Shown here one piece after another: positions 9,139 through 18,763 of a stretch of 34,451 nucleotides of DNA (its first letter is position 1; the number at the start of each line of letters is the position of its first letter). The DNA is taken from contig WFZS01000143.1 in assembly GCA_015489465.1 (NCBI GenBank), positions 1 to 34,451 on the forward strand, read 5' to 3'. Both the position numbers and the translations under genes were made by a program. This DNA is from Bacteroidales bacterium. Its GTDB lineage: Bacteria > Bacteroidota > Bacteroidia > Bacteroidales > F082. Under the pieces are notes generated by a model. The model made no database searches and had not been told where the DNA came from. It saw nothing but the letters and a program-made list of their open reading frames with translations.

Positions 9139-9345
9139 ATGAAACAGGAAGTAATACAAGAGATGAGCACAGCTGAACTTATTGAACGTTTGGAAGAAGA
9201 AAGAAAACACCTTACCAAACTTAAACTCAATCATGCTGTTTCACCTCTGGACAATCCTCATAAGATAACTGCTAACAAAAAAGTTATTGCCAGAATTCTT
9301 ACTGAACTGAGGAAACGTGAAATTGAGGAAAATAACAATAAGTAA
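9139..9345 (+). CDS. rpmC: 50S ribosomal protein L29
   Basis: L29 is a two-helix protein near the tunnel exit. The 68-aa product has the usual helical hairpin pattern: [22 protein letters not shown], a turn with LDNPHKI, then the second helix [20 protein letters not shown]. Length is normal. It lies 12 nt after rplP and 8 nt before rpsQ. Confidence 0.96.
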   Translation: MKQEVIQEMSTAELIERLEEERKHLTKLKLNHAVSPLDNPHKITANKKVIARILTELRKREIEENNNK

Positions 9346-9353
9346 TAAACACA

Positions 9354-9611
9354 ATGGAAAAGAGAAATCTTAGGAAAGAAAGAATCGGACTGGTCGTTAG
9401 TAACAAGATGGATAAATCCATCGTGGTTTCTATCGAACGTAGAGTAAAACACCCGATTTACGGTAAGTTCGTTAAGAAAACCAAAAAATTCATTGCACAT
9501 GACGAAAACAACGAGTGCAATGTTGGCGATACCGTCCGCATCATGGAAACCAGGCCATTGAGCAAAAATAAAAATTGGAGATTAGTAGAAATCATTGAAA
9601 GAGCTAAATAA
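9354..9611 (+). CDS. rpsQ: 30S ribosomal protein S17
   Basis: S17 is an OB-fold primary binder of 16S rRNA. The 85-aa product has [20 protein letters not shown] at the N-terminus, then [18 protein letters not shown] and the C-terminal [20 protein letters not shown], matching the family along its length. It ends 2 nt before rplN, so translation is probably coupled. Confidence 0.98.
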   Translation: MEKRNLRKERIGLVVSNKMDKSIVVSIERRVKHPIYGKFVKKTKKFIAHDENNECNVGDTVRIMETRPLSKNKNWRLVEIIERAK

Positions 9612-9613
9612 CC

Positions 9614-9982
9614 ATGATACAACAAGAATCAAGATGTACAGTTGCAGATAACAGTGGTGCTAAAGAAGTTCTCGTAATCAGAGTTCTCGGAGGTACTAAA
9701 CGCCGCTATGCTTCTATTGGCGATCAAGTAGTGGTTACTGTTAAAAACGCATTGCCCTCAGGTAACATCAAAAAGGGAACTGTAGCTAAAGCTGTAGTTG
9801 TTAGAACTAAAAAAGAAGTTAGAAGAAATGACGGTTCGTATATCCGTTTTGATGATAATGCTGTTGTACTACTGAATAATGCAGGCGAAATGATGGGAAC
9901 CCGTATTTTCGGCCCTGTTGCAAGAGAATTACGTGAAAAACAGTATATGAAAATCGTTTCACTGGCACCTGAGGTGCTTTAA
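9614..9982 (+). CDS. rplN: 50S ribosomal protein L14
   Basis: L14 is at the subunit interface and contacts 16S helix 14. The 122-aa product starts [19 protein letters not shown] and has the conserved segment [21 protein letters not shown] (about res. 76-96) and the ending [10 protein letters not shown]. Length is standard. It is the first gene of the classical spc operon, but only 2 nt separate it from rpsQ, so S10 and spc are contiguous here. Confidence 0.98.
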   Translation: MIQQESRCTVADNSGAKEVLVIRVLGGTKRRYASIGDQVVVTVKNALPSGNIKKGTVAKAVVVRTKKEVRRNDGSYIRFDDNAVVLLNNAGEMMGTRIFGPVARELREKQYMKIVSLAPEVL

Positions 9983-9995
9983 AGATTTTACGAAT

Positions 9996-10316
9996 ATGGC
10001 TAAATTACACATAAAAAAAGGTGATAATGTAATGGTGATTGCCGGTAACGACAGAGGCAAACAAGGACGTGTCCTTAGTGTCGATGTTGAAAAGCAAAGA
10101 GCCATTGTTGAAGGGGTTAATATGGTTAAAAAACATACTCGCCCCAATGCCGACAATCCTAAAGGTGGAATAATCGAACAGGAAGCAGCTGTTCATATTT
10201 CCAACCTTAAAGTGATTGATTCAAAGGGTAATCCTACTCGTATAGGCAGAAAAAAAGATGAAAAAACCGGTAAATCTGTTCGTTACTCAAAAAAATCAGG
10301 GGAGGTAATTAAGTAA
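9996..10316 (+). CDS. rplX: 50S ribosomal protein L24
   Basis: L24 starts 50S assembly. Its KOW motif is clear at the N-terminus ([20 protein letters not shown], about res. 4-23). The rest has the family block [13 protein letters not shown] and a C-terminal Lys-rich stretch with [12 protein letters not shown]. At 106 aa it has normal length. Its stop overlaps the rplE start as TAATG. Confidence 0.98.
   Translation: MAKLHIKKGDNVMVIAGNDRGKQGRVLSVDVEKQRAIVEGVNMVKKHTRPNADNPKGGIIEQEAAVHISNLKVIDSKGNPTRIGRKKDEKTGKSVRYSKKSGEVIK
10301..10306 (+). promoter_or_regulatory. Canonical Shine-Dalgarno before rplE
   Basis: GGAGGT, a perfect core anti-SD complement, lies 9 nt before the rplE ATG at 10316, inside the 3' end of rplX. 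It coincides with a TAATG stop-start overlap, so rplE may be initiated both by reinitiation and by direct ribosome recruitment. Confidence 0.7.
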
Positions 10317-10882
10317 TGGAATATCAACCTAGATTGAGAAAAAAGTATTATGAGGAAATCATTCCTGCACTGAAAGAAAAATTCGGTTATAAAACCGTTA
10401 TGCAGGTACCGAAATTGGTAAAGATAAACCTCAACCAAGGAATAAGTGCTGCTTTGACCGATAAAAAGCTCATTGATTTGGGAATTGCTGAAATGACTGC
10501 AATTACAGGACAAAAAGCAGTGCCTACCATATCGAAACGTGACGTTTCGAACTTCAAACTTAGAAGAGGTAACCCGATCGGTGTGCGTGTTACCTTACGC
10601 GGGGAAAAGATGTATGAGTTTTTGGACAGACTCATATCAATCGCTTTACCTCGTGTACGTGACTTCAGAGGTATAAACGACAAAGGTTTTGACGGTCGTG
10701 GTAACTACTCATTCGGTATCCCGGAACAAATTATCTTTCCGGAAATAGATATCGATAAAGTAAGTAAAATAAATGGTATGGATATTACATTCGTTACCAC
10801 TGCGAATACCGATGAAGAAGCTTTCGCTTTGTTGAAAGAGTTTGGATTACCATTTAAAAACCAAAAAAAACAGAATAACTAA
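10316..10882 (+). CDS. rplE: 50S ribosomal protein L5
   Basis: L5 binds 5S rRNA and contacts P-site tRNA. The 188-aa product has the family blocks [26 protein letters not shown] and the C-terminal [20 protein letters not shown] with [20 protein letters not shown]. Its start overlaps the rplX stop by 1 nt (TAATG) and its stop overlaps the rpsN start in the same way. Confidence 0.98.
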   Translation: MEYQPRLRKKYYEEIIPALKEKFGYKTVMQVPKLVKINLNQGISAALTDKKLIDLGIAEMTAITGQKAVPTISKRDVSNFKLRRGNPIGVRVTLRGEKMYEFLDRLISIALPRVRDFRGINDKGFDGRGNYSFGIPEQIIFPEIDIDKVSKINGMDITFVTTANTDEEAFALLKEFGLPFKNQKKQNN

Positions 10883-11151
10883 TGGCAAAAGAGTCAATGA
10901 AAGCGCGTGAGCGCAAAAGACAAAAACTGGTTGCAAAATATGCTGCCAAACGTGCTGAACTCAAAGCTGCAGGCGATTATGAAGCATTACAGAAGTTACC
11001 TAAAAATGCTTCTCCCGTTCGTTTGCACAACCGTTGTCAGTTAACGGGTCGCCCTAGAGGTTATATGAGACAGTTTGGAATTTCAAGAATTAATTTCCGT
11101 GAAATGGCCCTCAAAGGCCTTATCCCGGGAATTAAAAAAGCCAGTTGGTAA
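10882..11151 (+). CDS. rpsN: 30S ribosomal protein S14, zinc-free long form
   Basis: S14 is in the 30S head. The 89-aa product is the long form without zinc: it starts [14 protein letters not shown] and has only one cysteine ([12 protein letters not shown]), not the two CxxC pairs of the 61-aa type. The C-terminal signature [24 protein letters not shown] is complete. It shares a TAATG overlap with rplE. Confidence 0.98.
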   Translation: MAKESMKARERKRQKLVAKYAAKRAELKAAGDYEALQKLPKNASPVRLHNRCQLTGRPRGYMRQFGISRINFREMALKGLIPGIKKASW

Positions 11152-11179
11152 TTTTTAATTTAAAAAAAGGTAAGTCAAG

Positions 11180-11581
11180 ATGATTACTGATCCGATAGCA
11201 GACTATTTGACAAGAATTAGAAATGCAGTAGCAGCCAAACACCGTTTGGTTGAAATTCCTGCATCAAACTTGAAGAAAGATATCACTAAAATCCTTAAAG
11301 AAAAAGGATATATTTTGAACTATAAGTTCGAAGATACAAAAAATCATCAGGGAAATATTAAAATAGCCCTGAAATATCATCCGGAGACAAAAGCTCCGGC
11401 AATCACAACCATCGAGCGTGTATCAACGCCGGGGTTGCGTAAATATGTAAGCGCCGACGAATTACCGAGGGTGAAAAACGGTTTGGGTATTGCAATCCTT
11501 TCAACTTCGAAAGGTGTTATTACCGATAAAGAAGCCCGCAAACTTAACGTAGGTGGTGAAGTAATTTGTTATGTAAGTTAA
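11180..11581 (+). CDS. rpsH: 30S ribosomal protein S8
   Basis: S8 is a primary binder of the central domain of 16S rRNA and, in E. coli, the repressor of the spc operon. The 133-aa product has [21 protein letters not shown] at the N-terminus and the RNA-binding C-terminal blocks [20 protein letters not shown] and [12 protein letters not shown] weak purine-rich AAGGT precedes the start. It follows rpsN by 28 nt. Confidence 0.98.
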   Translation: MITDPIADYLTRIRNAVAAKHRLVEIPASNLKKDITKILKEKGYILNYKFEDTKNHQGNIKIALKYHPETKAPAITTIERVSTPGLRKYVSADELPRVKNGLGIAILSTSKGVITDKEARKLNVGGEVICYVS

Positions 11582-11584
11582 ATT

Positions 11585-11589
11585 AGGAG
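11585..11589 (+). promoter_or_regulatory. Shine-Dalgarno before rplF
   Basis: AGGAG (within TTAGGAG) lies 8 nt upstream of the rplF ATG at 11598. It is one of three strong Shine-Dalgarno sequences in this operon. Confidence 0.65.
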
Positions 11590-11597
11590 ATAAAGCA

Positions 11598-12155
11598 ATG
11601 TCACGTATAGGAAAATTACCGATTGCTATTCCCCAGGGCGTTGAAGTAAACGTTTCTGATAATAACGTTGTTACCGTTAAGGGAAAACTTGGTGAATTAC
11701 GCCAAGTTGTTGACCCGGGTATAACCGTTAAAGTTGAAAACGGAACCATTACTCTGGAGAGAGCAACCGAAAGCAAAGATCATAAATCGAAACACGGTCT
11801 TTACCGTGCTTTGATTAACAATATGGTTAAAGGAGTATCAGAAGGAGTTTCTGTTGTCCTTGAACTTGTTGGAGTAGGTTTCAAAGCCGAAGCAAAAGGA
11901 CAGCTATTGGACCTTTCATTGGGATATTCCCACCATATCATTATGGAAATTCCACCGGAAATAAAGGTGGAAACGGTTAATGAAAGAGGTAAAAATCCGC
12001 TTATCAAAATGACATCATTCGATAAGCAATTATTAGGTCAAGTAGCTGCAAAAATTCGTTCACTGCGTAAACCTGAACCTTACAAGGGTAAAGGTGTTAA
12101 ATTCCAGGGCGAAGAGTTGAGGAAGAAGGCAGGTAAATCAGCAGCTGAAAAATAA
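11598..12155 (+). CDS. rplF: 50S ribosomal protein L6
   Basis: L6 is a two-domain protein near the sarcin-ricin loop. The 185-aa product begins MSRIGKLPIAIPQGVEV and has the second-domain blocks VVLELVGVGFKAEAKGQ, LSLGYSHHIIMEIPPEIKVE and the C-terminal RSLRKPEPYKGKGVKFQGE. Length is normal. It lies between rpsH and rplR as expected. Confidence 0.98.
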   Translation: MSRIGKLPIAIPQGVEVNVSDNNVVTVKGKLGELRQVVDPGITVKVENGTITLERATESKDHKSKHGLYRALINNMVKGVSEGVSVVLELVGVGFKAEAKGQLLDLSLGYSHHIIMEIPPEIKVETVNERGKNPLIKMTSFDKQLLGQVAAKIRSLRKPEPYKGKGVKFQGEELRKKAGKSAAEK

Positions 12156-12188
12156 TCTCTAAGTTAAACTGAAAAAACCTGGAATAAA

Positions 12189-12551
12189 ATGGGAGTAAAA
12201 AATAAAAAAGTAGCTAGCAGACTTAAAATAAAAATGAGAATCAGGAAAACCATAAAAGGTACTCCTGAAAGACCTCGCATGTCTGTATTTAGAAGTAATA
12301 AGCAGATATATGTTCAGCTTATAGATGATGTAAACGGAGTAACACTTGTTTCAGCTTCATCCCGTGAAAAAGGAATTGAAGGTGAAAAGATGACTAAAAC
12401 GGAACAGGCAAAGAAAGTTGGTGCGCTTATAGCTGAAAAAGCTAAAGCTGCCGGCATCGAGACTGTTGTTTTTGATAGAAACGGTTATTTGTATCACGGC
12501 AGGGTTAAAAGTTTAGCCGAAGCTGCCAGAGAAGGTGGTTTAAAATTTTAA
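12189..12551 (+). CDS. rplR: 50S ribosomal protein L18
   Basis: L18 binds 5S rRNA together with L5. The 120-aa product has the basic N-terminal region, then [20 protein letters not shown] and the C-terminal [20 protein letters not shown] with [13 protein letters not shown], diagnostic of the bacterial family. The upstream gap of 33 nt after rplF shows no promoter or terminator. Confidence 0.98.
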   Translation: MGVKNKKVASRLKIKMRIRKTIKGTPERPRMSVFRSNKQIYVQLIDDVNGVTLVSASSREKGIEGEKMTKTEQAKKVGALIAEKAKAAGIETVVFDRNGYLYHGRVKSLAEAAREGGLKF

Positions 12552-12557
12552 GAAATT

Positions 12558-13076
12558 ATGGCAAACATTAAGGCAAAAAGAGTAAAATCCAGTGAAATTG
12601 AACTAAAAGACAGACTGGTAAGCATTAACAGAGTTACCAAAGTAACTAAAGGTGGTAGAACATTCAGTTTTTCCGCTATCGTTGTTGTTGGTAACGAAAA
12701 TGGTATTGTAGGTTATGGACTTGGAAAAGCCAATGAAGTTACAGCCGCCATTGCCAAAGGAATTGATGATGCTAAAAAACACCTTATAAAAGTTCCTGTT
12801 CTTAAAGGTACGGTGCCGCACGAAGAAACAGGAAAATACAGTGGTGCCCGCGTATATATCCAACCTGCCGCTCCCGGTACGGGAGTTATTGCCGGTGGTG
12901 CTATGCGTGCAGTATTGGAAAGTGTTGGTGTAACTGATGTTTTGGCAAAATCTAAAGGTTCATCAAACCCTCACTCTGTTGTTAAAGCAACTATCGACGC
13001 TCTCTCTAAAATGCGTGATGCTTATACTGTTGCAGAAACAAGAGGTGTAGATTTGGATACAGTTTTTAACGGATAA
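12558..13076 (+). CDS. rpsE: 30S ribosomal protein S5
   Basis: S5 acts at the mRNA entry site and in decoding fidelity. The 172-aa product shows the N-terminal double-stranded RNA-binding domain ([38 protein letters not shown]) and the C-terminal domain with [18 protein letters not shown] and [16 protein letters not shown]. It starts 6 nt after rplR. Confidence 0.98.
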   Translation: MANIKAKRVKSSEIELKDRLVSINRVTKVTKGGRTFSFSAIVVVGNENGIVGYGLGKANEVTAAIAKGIDDAKKHLIKVPVLKGTVPHEETGKYSGARVYIQPAAPGTGVIAGGAMRAVLESVGVTDVLAKSKGSSNPHSVVKATIDALSKMRDAYTVAETRGVDLDTVFNG

Positions 13077-13089
13077 TAAGTTATTTATA

Positions 13090-13269
13090 ATGGCTAAAAT
13101 AAAAGTAACTCTTGTAAGAAGCGCAATAAACCGTCCGAGCAGACAAAAGAAAACTGTTGAAGCTCTCGGTTTGAGAAAGCTTAATCAGACCAAAGAATTT
13201 GAAGCTAACGGCGCAATTCTGGGTATGATTGAAAAAGTAAAACATTTGGTGAAAGTTGAAGAAATTTAA
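13090..13269 (+). CDS. rpmD: 50S ribosomal protein L30
   Basis: This short gene of 59 codons starts at ATG 13090 and ends with TAA at 13267-13269. The product begins [20 protein letters not shown] and continues [17 protein letters not shown], then the C-terminal [15 protein letters not shown], which fits the single L30 domain. It sits between rpsE and rplO as in the classical spc operon; some bacterial lineages have lost it, so its presence is informative. Confidence 0.97.
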   Translation: MAKIKVTLVRSAINRPSRQKKTVEALGLRKLNQTKEFEANGAILGMIEKVKHLVKVEEI

Positions 13270-13283
13270 AATATTTTAGAACG

Positions 13284-13730
13284 ATGGATTTAAGTAATCT
13301 TAAACCTGCAGAGGGTTCTGTAAGAAAAAACAAAAGAATAGGACGCGGACAAGGCTCCGGAAGAGGAGGTACCTCAACACGCGGTCATAAAGGAGCTCAA
13401 TCAAGATCGGGATACAAACGTAAACTCGGTTTTGAAGGTGGTCAAATGCCGCTGTTCCGCCGTGTACCTAAATTCGGTTTTAAAAATATTAACCGTAAAG
13501 AATATAAAGGTATAAATATCGGAACATTACAACAATTGGCCGATAATAAAGGTATTACCGTTTTTACAAAGGAAGTTTTTGTTGAAAACGGTCTTGCCGG
13601 AAAAAACGACCTGGTAAAAATATTAGGTAACGGAGAATTAAAAGTTAAAGTTGAAGTAACTGCAGATGCCTTTTCAAAAACAGCTGTTGCTGCTATTGAA
13701 GCTCAAGGTGGTACTGTAACTAAAATTTAA
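13284..13730 (+). CDS. rplO: 50S ribosomal protein L15
   Basis: L15 is a late-assembling 50S protein with a long extended N-terminal arm. The 148-aa product has the arm signature [20 protein letters not shown] and [16 protein letters not shown], then the globular domain ending [13 protein letters not shown]. It ends 6 nt before secY, so synthesis of the translocon is tied to ribosome synthesis. Confidence 0.98.
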   Translation: MDLSNLKPAEGSVRKNKRIGRGQGSGRGGTSTRGHKGAQSRSGYKRKLGFEGGQMPLFRRVPKFGFKNINRKEYKGINIGTLQQLADNKGITVFTKEVFVENGLAGKNDLVKILGNGELKVKVEVTADAFSKTAVAAIEAQGGTVTKI

Positions 13731-13736
13731 TATTGA

Positions 13737-15092
13737 ATGAAAAAGCTGATAGAGATATTTAGAAACATCAACAAAATAGAGGAACTTAAAAAAAGAATCC
13801 TCTATACTCTTGGAATTATCTTGGTTTACAGGTTTGGTTCTTATGTGGTAATACCCGGTGTTGACCCAAGTATGCTTTCAAATCTTCAAAACCAGGCTAG
13901 TTCCGGTTTGTTAGGTTTGTTAAATATGTTCTCTGGCGGTGCTTTTTCAAATGCTTCGGTTTTTGCTTTGGGTATTATGCCGTATATCTCCGCCTCAATC
14001 GTTATCCAGTTGTTGGGTATGGCTATTCCGTATTTTCAACGTCTGCAACGTGAAGGAGAAAGCGGCAGAAGAAAGATTAATCAGATTACGAGATACCTGA
14101 CGGTAGTTATCGTTGCTTTCCAAGCACCCGGATATATAGCAAACCTTGTTTCACAACTTCCACCTGAAGCTATAACACCATTTAGCCCGAACCATACATC
14201 ACCTTCGGTATTTTTCTGGATTTCATCGACAATTATTTTGATTGCCGGTACTTTGTTTGTGATGTGGCTGGGTGAAAAAATTACCGATAAAGGTATAGGT
14301 AACGGTATATCATTGATAATTATGATTGGTATTATCGCCCGTTTGCCTTTTGCATTATTCGGTGAGTTTATTTCACGTTTGGAAGAACAAGGTGGTGGAA
14401 TGGTTTACTTTTTACTTGAACTTGTTGTTCTTGTTTTTGTTATCCTTTTTACCATTCTTTTGGTACAAGGAACAAGAAAAATTCCGGTTCAGTATGCAAA
14501 AAGAATAGTTGGTAACAAGCAATACGGCGGAGTTCGCCAATATTTACCTTTGAAAGTAAATGCTGCAGGAGTTATGCCTATCATTTTTGCTCAGGCTATT
14601 ATGTTCCTGCCTATTACTTTGGTAGGTTTTTCCAATTCCGATTCATTAAGCGGTTTTGCCGCTGCATTTACTAACTACAACGGTTTTTGGTATAACTTTA
14701 CGTTTTTTATTTTAATCGTATTGTTTACGTATTTTTATACTGCAATTACCATTAACCCGAAACAAATGGCTGAAGACCTTAAGAAAAACGGTGGTTTTAT
14801 CCCCGGTGTTAAACCCGGAAAACAAACTGCCGAATACCTTGATACCATTTTGTCAAGGATTACCCTTCCGGGTTCGATTTTCTTGGGAATTATTGCCATT
14901 TTGCCGGCATTTGCAAGGTTAGCGGGTGTTAGTAGTGCTTTTGCACGGTTTTTTGGCGGAACATCGCTTTTGATTCTTGTTGGTGTTGTTTTGGATACAC
15001 TTCAACAAATTGAAAGTTATTTGTTAATGCGTCATTATGACGGTTTAACAAAATCGGGACGTATCAAAGGGCGTCCTTCAATAGGATTTTAA
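13737..15092 (+). CDS. secY: Preprotein translocase subunit SecY
   Basis: SecY is the channel subunit of the SecYEG translocase in the inner membrane. At 451 aa it is normal length with about ten hydrophobic segments. Recognisable blocks are the plug/TM2 region GLLGLLNMFSGGAFSNASVFALGIMPYISASIV (given here only as the landmark around res. 58-90), LGEKITDKGIGNGISLIIMIGI, and the cytoplasmic loop GTRKIPVQYAKRIVG with YLPLKVNAAGVMPIIFA. The C-terminal HYDGLTKSGRIKGRPSIGF contains the SecA-contacting basic region. It would export the signal-peptide proteins later in this window. Confidence 0.98.
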   Translation: MKKLIEIFRNINKIEELKKRILYTLGIILVYRFGSYVVIPGVDPSMLSNLQNQASSGLLGLLNMFSGGAFSNASVFALGIMPYISASIVIQLLGMAIPYFQRLQREGESGRRKINQITRYLTVVIVAFQAPGYIANLVSQLPPEAITPFSPNHTSPSVFFWISSTIILIAGTLFVMWLGEKITDKGIGNGISLIIMIGIIARLPFALFGEFISRLEEQGGGMVYFLLELVVLVFVILFTILLVQGTRKIPVQYAKRIVGNKQYGGVRQYLPLKVNAAGVMPIIFAQAIMFLPITLVGFSNSDSLSGFAAAFTNYNGFWYNFTFFILIVLFTYFYTAITINPKQMAEDLKKNGGFIPGVKPGKQTAEYLDTILSRITLPGSIFLGIIAILPAFARLAGVSSAFARFFGGTSLLILVGVVLDTLQQIESYLLMRHYDGLTKSGRIKGRPSIGF

Positions 15093-15110
15093 TTTTCTCG
15101 TTAAAGAATT

Positions 15111-15887
15111 ATGATACATTATAAATCTGACGAGGAAATAGAAATACAAAGAGAGAGTTCTTTACTTGTTGGTAAAACCCTGGCTGAAGTAGCCAAACAT
15201 ATAAAACCCGGTGTAAAAACCAAAGAACTTGACAAGATTGCCGAAGAGTTTATTCTTGACCATGGTGCTAAACCCGGGTTTAAAGGATACGGTGGTTTTC
15301 CCGCTACTCTTTGCATCTCGGTAAATGATGAAGTTGTTCACGGGATACCGGGAGAAAGAGAATTGAAAGACGGAGATATAGTTTCGATAGATTGCGGAAC
15401 CATATTAAACGGATTTTACGGGGATTCTGCTTATACTTTTGAAGTCGGAGAAGTTGACGAAGAGGTTAAAAAGCTGCTTGAGCGTACAAAACAGTCACTA
15501 TACAGAGGAATTGAAATGGCTGTTTCAGGGAAAAGGGTAGGTGATATAGGATATGCCATACAAAACTATGTTGAACAATTCGGATACGGTGTGGTTCGTG
15601 ATCTTGTAGGACATGGAGTGGGAAGAAATTTGCACGAAAAACCCGAAGTACCGAATTACGGTAGGAGGGGAACCGGTGTGAAATTAAAAAAAGGTATGGT
15701 TCTTGCTATTGAGCCGATGATAAATATGGGTAGAAAAGAGGTGGTTCAGGATCCGGACGGATGGACAATCAGGACAATTGATGGCAAACCGTCTGCTCAT
15801 TTTGAACATGATGTGGCAATTAGGGAAGGAAAAGCCGATATTTTATCAACTTTTGAGTATATTGAAGAAGTGTTAAACAAAAAATGA
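15111..15887 (+). CDS. map: Type I methionine aminopeptidase
   Basis: Map removes the initiator methionine from nascent proteins. The 258-aa product has all five metal ligands of the family: Asp94 (SIDCGT), Asp105 (YGDSAY), His168 (GHGVGRNLHE), Glu201 (AIEPM) and Glu232 (FEHDVAI). There is no N-terminal zinc-finger extension, so it is the short bacterial form. It lies directly after secY with no adk between them, as in many non-Firmicutes spc operons, and 8 nt before infA. Confidence 0.97.
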   Translation: MIHYKSDEEIEIQRESSLLVGKTLAEVAKHIKPGVKTKELDKIAEEFILDHGAKPGFKGYGGFPATLCISVNDEVVHGIPGERELKDGDIVSIDCGTILNGFYGDSAYTFEVGEVDEEVKKLLERTKQSLYRGIEMAVSGKRVGDIGYAIQNYVEQFGYGVVRDLVGHGVGRNLHEKPEVPNYGRRGTGVKLKKGMVLAIEPMINMGRKEVVQDPDGWTIRTIDGKPSAHFEHDVAIREGKADILSTFEYIEEVLNKK

Positions 15888-15895
15888 TATATTAA

Positions 15896-16114
15896 ATGGC
15901 AAAACAACCGTCAATAGAACAAGATGGAACAGTAATAGAATCTCTCGGAAACGCAATGTTCCGTGTAGAACTTGAAAACGGGCATGTAGTAACTGCTCAT
16001 ATTTCAGGGAAAATGCGTATGCATTATATTAAAATTTTACCCGGTGACAGAGTAAAACTTGAAATGTCACCATACGATTTAACAAAAGGACGAATTACAT
16101 TCAGATATAAATAA
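15896..16114 (+). CDS. infA: Translation initiation factor IF-1
   Basis: IF-1 occupies the 30S A site during initiation. The 72-residue product is a single S1/OB-fold domain with the family signature [38 protein letters not shown] and [14 protein letters not shown]. Length is exactly that of the family. It is followed 7 nt later by rpmJ. Confidence 0.98.
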   Translation: MAKQPSIEQDGTVIESLGNAMFRVELENGHVVTAHISGKMRMHYIKILPGDRVKLEMSPYDLTKGRITFRYK

Positions 16115-16121
16115 GAAAAAA

Positions 16122-16238
16122 ATGAAAGTAAGAGCATCACTTAAAAAAAGAACACCTGAAGACAAAATTGTACGTCGTAAAGGAAGGTTATACATTATTA
16201 ATAAGAAAAACCCTAAGTATAAACAACGTCAAGGGTAA
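16122..16238 (+). CDS. rpmJ: 50S ribosomal protein L36, zinc-free form
   Basis: This 38-codon gene starts with ATG at 16122 and ends with TAA at 16236-16238. The product reads [20 protein letters not shown], then [18 protein letters not shown]. It aligns with L36 along its full length but lacks the three Cys and the His that bind zinc in the C+ form, so it is a C- L36, as usual in Bacteroidota. It lies between infA and rpsM. Confidence 0.97.
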   Translation: MKVRASLKKRTPEDKIVRRKGRLYIINKKNPKYKQRQG

Positions 16239-16281
16239 TTAATTGAATTTGTTGAACAATATTAAATAAAGAATAATAACT

Positions 16282-16656
16282 ATGGCTAGGATTGCTGGAG
16301 TCGATGTCCCGAATAAAAGGGGAGAAATTGCTTTAACCTATATTTACGGTATAGGTAGAAGCACCGCACAAAAAATTCTTACCGAAGCAGGTATTGACTG
16401 GAATAAAAAAACAAGCGAATGGACGGATAAAGAATTGACAACTGTCCGTACTATTATTGCAGACAATTACAAAGTTGAAGGTGAACTTCGTTCTGAAGTA
16501 CAAATGAATATTAAACGTCTCCAAGACATAGGTGCTTACAGAGGAATTCGTCACCGTTTGGGATTACCTGTACGCGGACAGACAACAAAAAATAATGCAC
16601 GTACACGTAAAGGACGTAAGAAAACCGTTGCCAATAAGAAAAAGGCTACTAAATAA
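16282..16656 (+). CDS. rpsM: 30S ribosomal protein S13
   Basis: S13 is in the 30S head and bridges to the 50S subunit and P-site tRNA. The 124-aa product has [20 protein letters not shown], the helix-hairpin-helix [17 protein letters not shown] and the C-terminal signature [20 protein letters not shown] with a basic tail. The 43-nt gap upstream contains TGAATTTG, one mismatch from the promoter consensus, which I do not regard as a promoter. Confidence 0.98.
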   Translation: MARIAGVDVPNKRGEIALTYIYGIGRSTAQKILTEAGIDWNKKTSEWTDKELTTVRTIIADNYKVEGELRSEVQMNIKRLQDIGAYRGIRHRLGLPVRGQTTKNNARTRKGRKKTVANKKKATK

Positions 16657-16699
16657 TAAATAACGTAATTGATTATATAGTCAAGAAATAAAAATAACT

Positions 16700-17089
16700 A
16701 TGGCAAAGAGAACCAGAAGTACAAAAAAAAGGGTTGTAAAGGTTGAGCCTGTTGGAAGAGCTTATATTAAAGCTACTTTTAACAATATTATCATCTCACT
16801 TACCAATGAACAAGGTCAGGTTATTTCCTGGGCTTCAGCAGGTAAAATGGGATTCAGAGGATCCAAGAAAAATACTCCTTATGCAGCTCAAATGGCTGCC
16901 GAAGATTGTGCAAAAACAGCATATGATGCAGGTCTTCGTAAAGTGAAGGTTTATGTAAAAGGACCCGGTTCGGGTCGTGAATCCGCAATTCGTACTATCC
17001 ATTCCTCAGGTATTGAAGTAACTGAGATTATCGATGTTACACCTATACCGCACAATGGATGTCGTCCACCTAAAAGAAGAAGAGTTTAA
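16700..17089 (+). CDS. rpsK: 30S ribosomal protein S11
   Basis: S11 forms the 30S platform near the E-site codon. The 129-aa product has the conserved [38 protein letters not shown] and the C-terminal [14 protein letters not shown]. Length is typical. It belongs to the alpha-operon part (rpsM-rpsK-rpsD-rpoA-rplQ). Confidence 0.98.
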   Translation: MAKRTRSTKKRVVKVEPVGRAYIKATFNNIIISLTNEQGQVISWASAGKMGFRGSKKNTPYAAQMAAEDCAKTAYDAGLRKVKVYVKGPGSGRESAIRTIHSSGIEVTEIIDVTPIPHNGCRPPKRRRV

Positions 17090-17123
17090 TAACACATTCC
17101 GGATAATAATAAAATAACTAGAT

Positions 17124-17726
17124 ATGGCAAGATATATTGGCCCCAAATCAAAAATAGCACGTAAGTTCGGCGAACCGATTTTCGGACCGGATAAATATTT
17201 GGAAAAGAAGAACTATCCTCCCGGACAACACGGGGTGATGCGTAAAAGAAGAAAACAATCCGAATACGGAATGCAGCTTGCTGAAAAGCAAAAAGCAAAA
17301 TATACATACGGTATATTGGAGCGTCAATTCCGTAATATTTTCAAAAAAGCAACTCACAGAAAAGGTATTACCGGGGAAAATTTGCTTCAACTTATAGAAG
17401 CCCGTTTGGATAATGTTGTTTTTCGTTTGGGTATAGCTCCCACCAGAGCTGCAGCTCGTCAATTGGTTTCACACCGTCACATTACGGTTAACGGCGAAAT
17501 CGTTAACATTCCTTCTTATTCTGTTAGAGAAGGTGATATTGTCGGAGTACGTGAAAAATCAAAAAGTTTGGAAGTTATTACCGATTCATTGGCATCAAGA
17601 AAATCATATTCATGGTTGGAATGGGACGATGAAAAGATGCAAGGTAAATTTCTGAACTATCCCGCTCGTGAGGAAATTCCTGAAAATATTAAGGAACATC
17701 TCATAGTTGAGCTTTACTCAAAGTAG
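17124..17726 (+). CDS. rpsD: 30S ribosomal protein S4
   Basis: S4 initiates 30S assembly and, in E. coli, represses the alpha operon. The 200-aa product begins [20 protein letters not shown] and has the N-terminal region without a zinc-binding cysteine cluster. The S4 RNA-binding domain spans about 90-155 ([34 protein letters not shown]). It is followed by rpoA after 40 nt. Confidence 0.98.
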   Translation: MARYIGPKSKIARKFGEPIFGPDKYLEKKNYPPGQHGVMRKRRKQSEYGMQLAEKQKAKYTYGILERQFRNIFKKATHRKGITGENLLQLIEARLDNVVFRLGIAPTRAAARQLVSHRHITVNGEIVNIPSYSVREGDIVGVREKSKSLEVITDSLASRKSYSWLEWDDEKMQGKFLNYPAREEIPENIKEHLIVELYSK

Positions 17727-17766
17727 TAATTAACTGAATTAATATTAAATACGCTAAATATAAACT

Positions 17767-18759
17767 ATGGCAATTTTAGCATTTCAGAAACCTGATAAGG
17801 TTATAATGAACGAAGCCGATGACTTCCACGGCGTTTTTGAATTTCGCCCGTTGGAACCCGGTTTTGGGATTACAATTGGTAATGCATTCAGGAGAGTGTT
17901 GCTTTCTTCACTCGAAGGATTTGCTATTACCTCTGTATTGATCGACGGCGTTGTTCACGAATTTTCCACCATCGAAGGCGTAGTTGAAGATGTAACGGAA
18001 ATAGTCCTCAATCTTAAAAAAATCCGTTTTAAACAACAGATTCAAGATGAGGAGATGGAAAAAGTGAACATCGTTATCGGAGATCAGGAAGAATTTAAAG
18101 CAGGTGATATCAACAAGTTCCTTTCGGTATTTCAAGTATTGAATCCCGATGAGGTTATTTGTCACATGGACCCTTCGGTAAAACTGAGTATGGAACTTAC
18201 CATTAAAAAGGGTAGAGGATATGTTCCTGCCGAAGAGAACAAGGAAGAAGATGCACCGATGGGTACAATAGCTATCGATTCTATTCATACACCTATCAAA
18301 AACGTAAAATATCACGTTGAAAATTACAGGGTAGAGCAAAAAACCGACTATGAAAAATTGGTTATTGAAATAGATACAGATGGTTCTATTCATCCAAAAG
18401 ATGCATTAAAAGAAGCAGCAAAGATTCTTACACACCACATCATGCTCTTTTCAGATGAAAAAATTACTTTGGAACAAGAGGAGAAATCTATTGGAGACGA
18501 GCTTGATGAAAATACACTCCATATTCGTCAGTTACTGAAAACCAAACTTGTGGATCTTGATCTTTCGGTTAGGGCTTTGAACTGTTTGAAAGCCGCCGAT
18601 ATCGAAAAACTCGGTGATTTGGTTGCTTACAAACGAAACGATTTGCTGAAGTTTAGAAATTTCGGTAAAAAATCATTGGCTGAGCTTGACGAATTGGTTA
18701 AGAGTAAAGGCCTTGAGTTTGGAATGAATACATCAAAATATAAATTAGATAAGGAATAG
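17767..18759 (+). CDS. rpoA: RNA polymerase alpha subunit
   Basis: This assembly subunit of RNA polymerase is 330 aa. The N-terminal dimerisation domain is seen in [20 protein letters not shown] and [18 protein letters not shown]. The C-terminal domain (about 250-322) has [18 protein letters not shown] and [20 protein letters not shown]. Arg269 corresponds to E. coli Arg265, the key UP-element contact, so the alpha-CTD should be able to bind upstream DNA. The gene is 4 nt before rplQ, tying transcription capacity to ribosome synthesis. Confidence 0.98.
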   Translation: MAILAFQKPDKVIMNEADDFHGVFEFRPLEPGFGITIGNAFRRVLLSSLEGFAITSVLIDGVVHEFSTIEGVVEDVTEIVLNLKKIRFKQQIQDEEMEKVNIVIGDQEEFKAGDINKFLSVFQVLNPDEVICHMDPSVKLSMELTIKKGRGYVPAEENKEEDAPMGTIAIDSIHTPIKNVKYHVENYRVEQKTDYEKLVIEIDTDGSIHPKDALKEAAKILTHHIMLFSDEKITLEQEEKSIGDELDENTLHIRQLLKTKLVDLDLSVRALNCLKAADIEKLGDLVAYKRNDLLKFRNFGKKSLAELDELVKSKGLEFGMNTSKYKLDKE

Positions 18760-18763
18760 AGCG

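Noticed and set aside
16239-16281. Internal promoter before rpsM (TGAATTTG)
   Set aside because: It has a mismatch at the nearly invariant A of TAnnTTTG and no -33 element.
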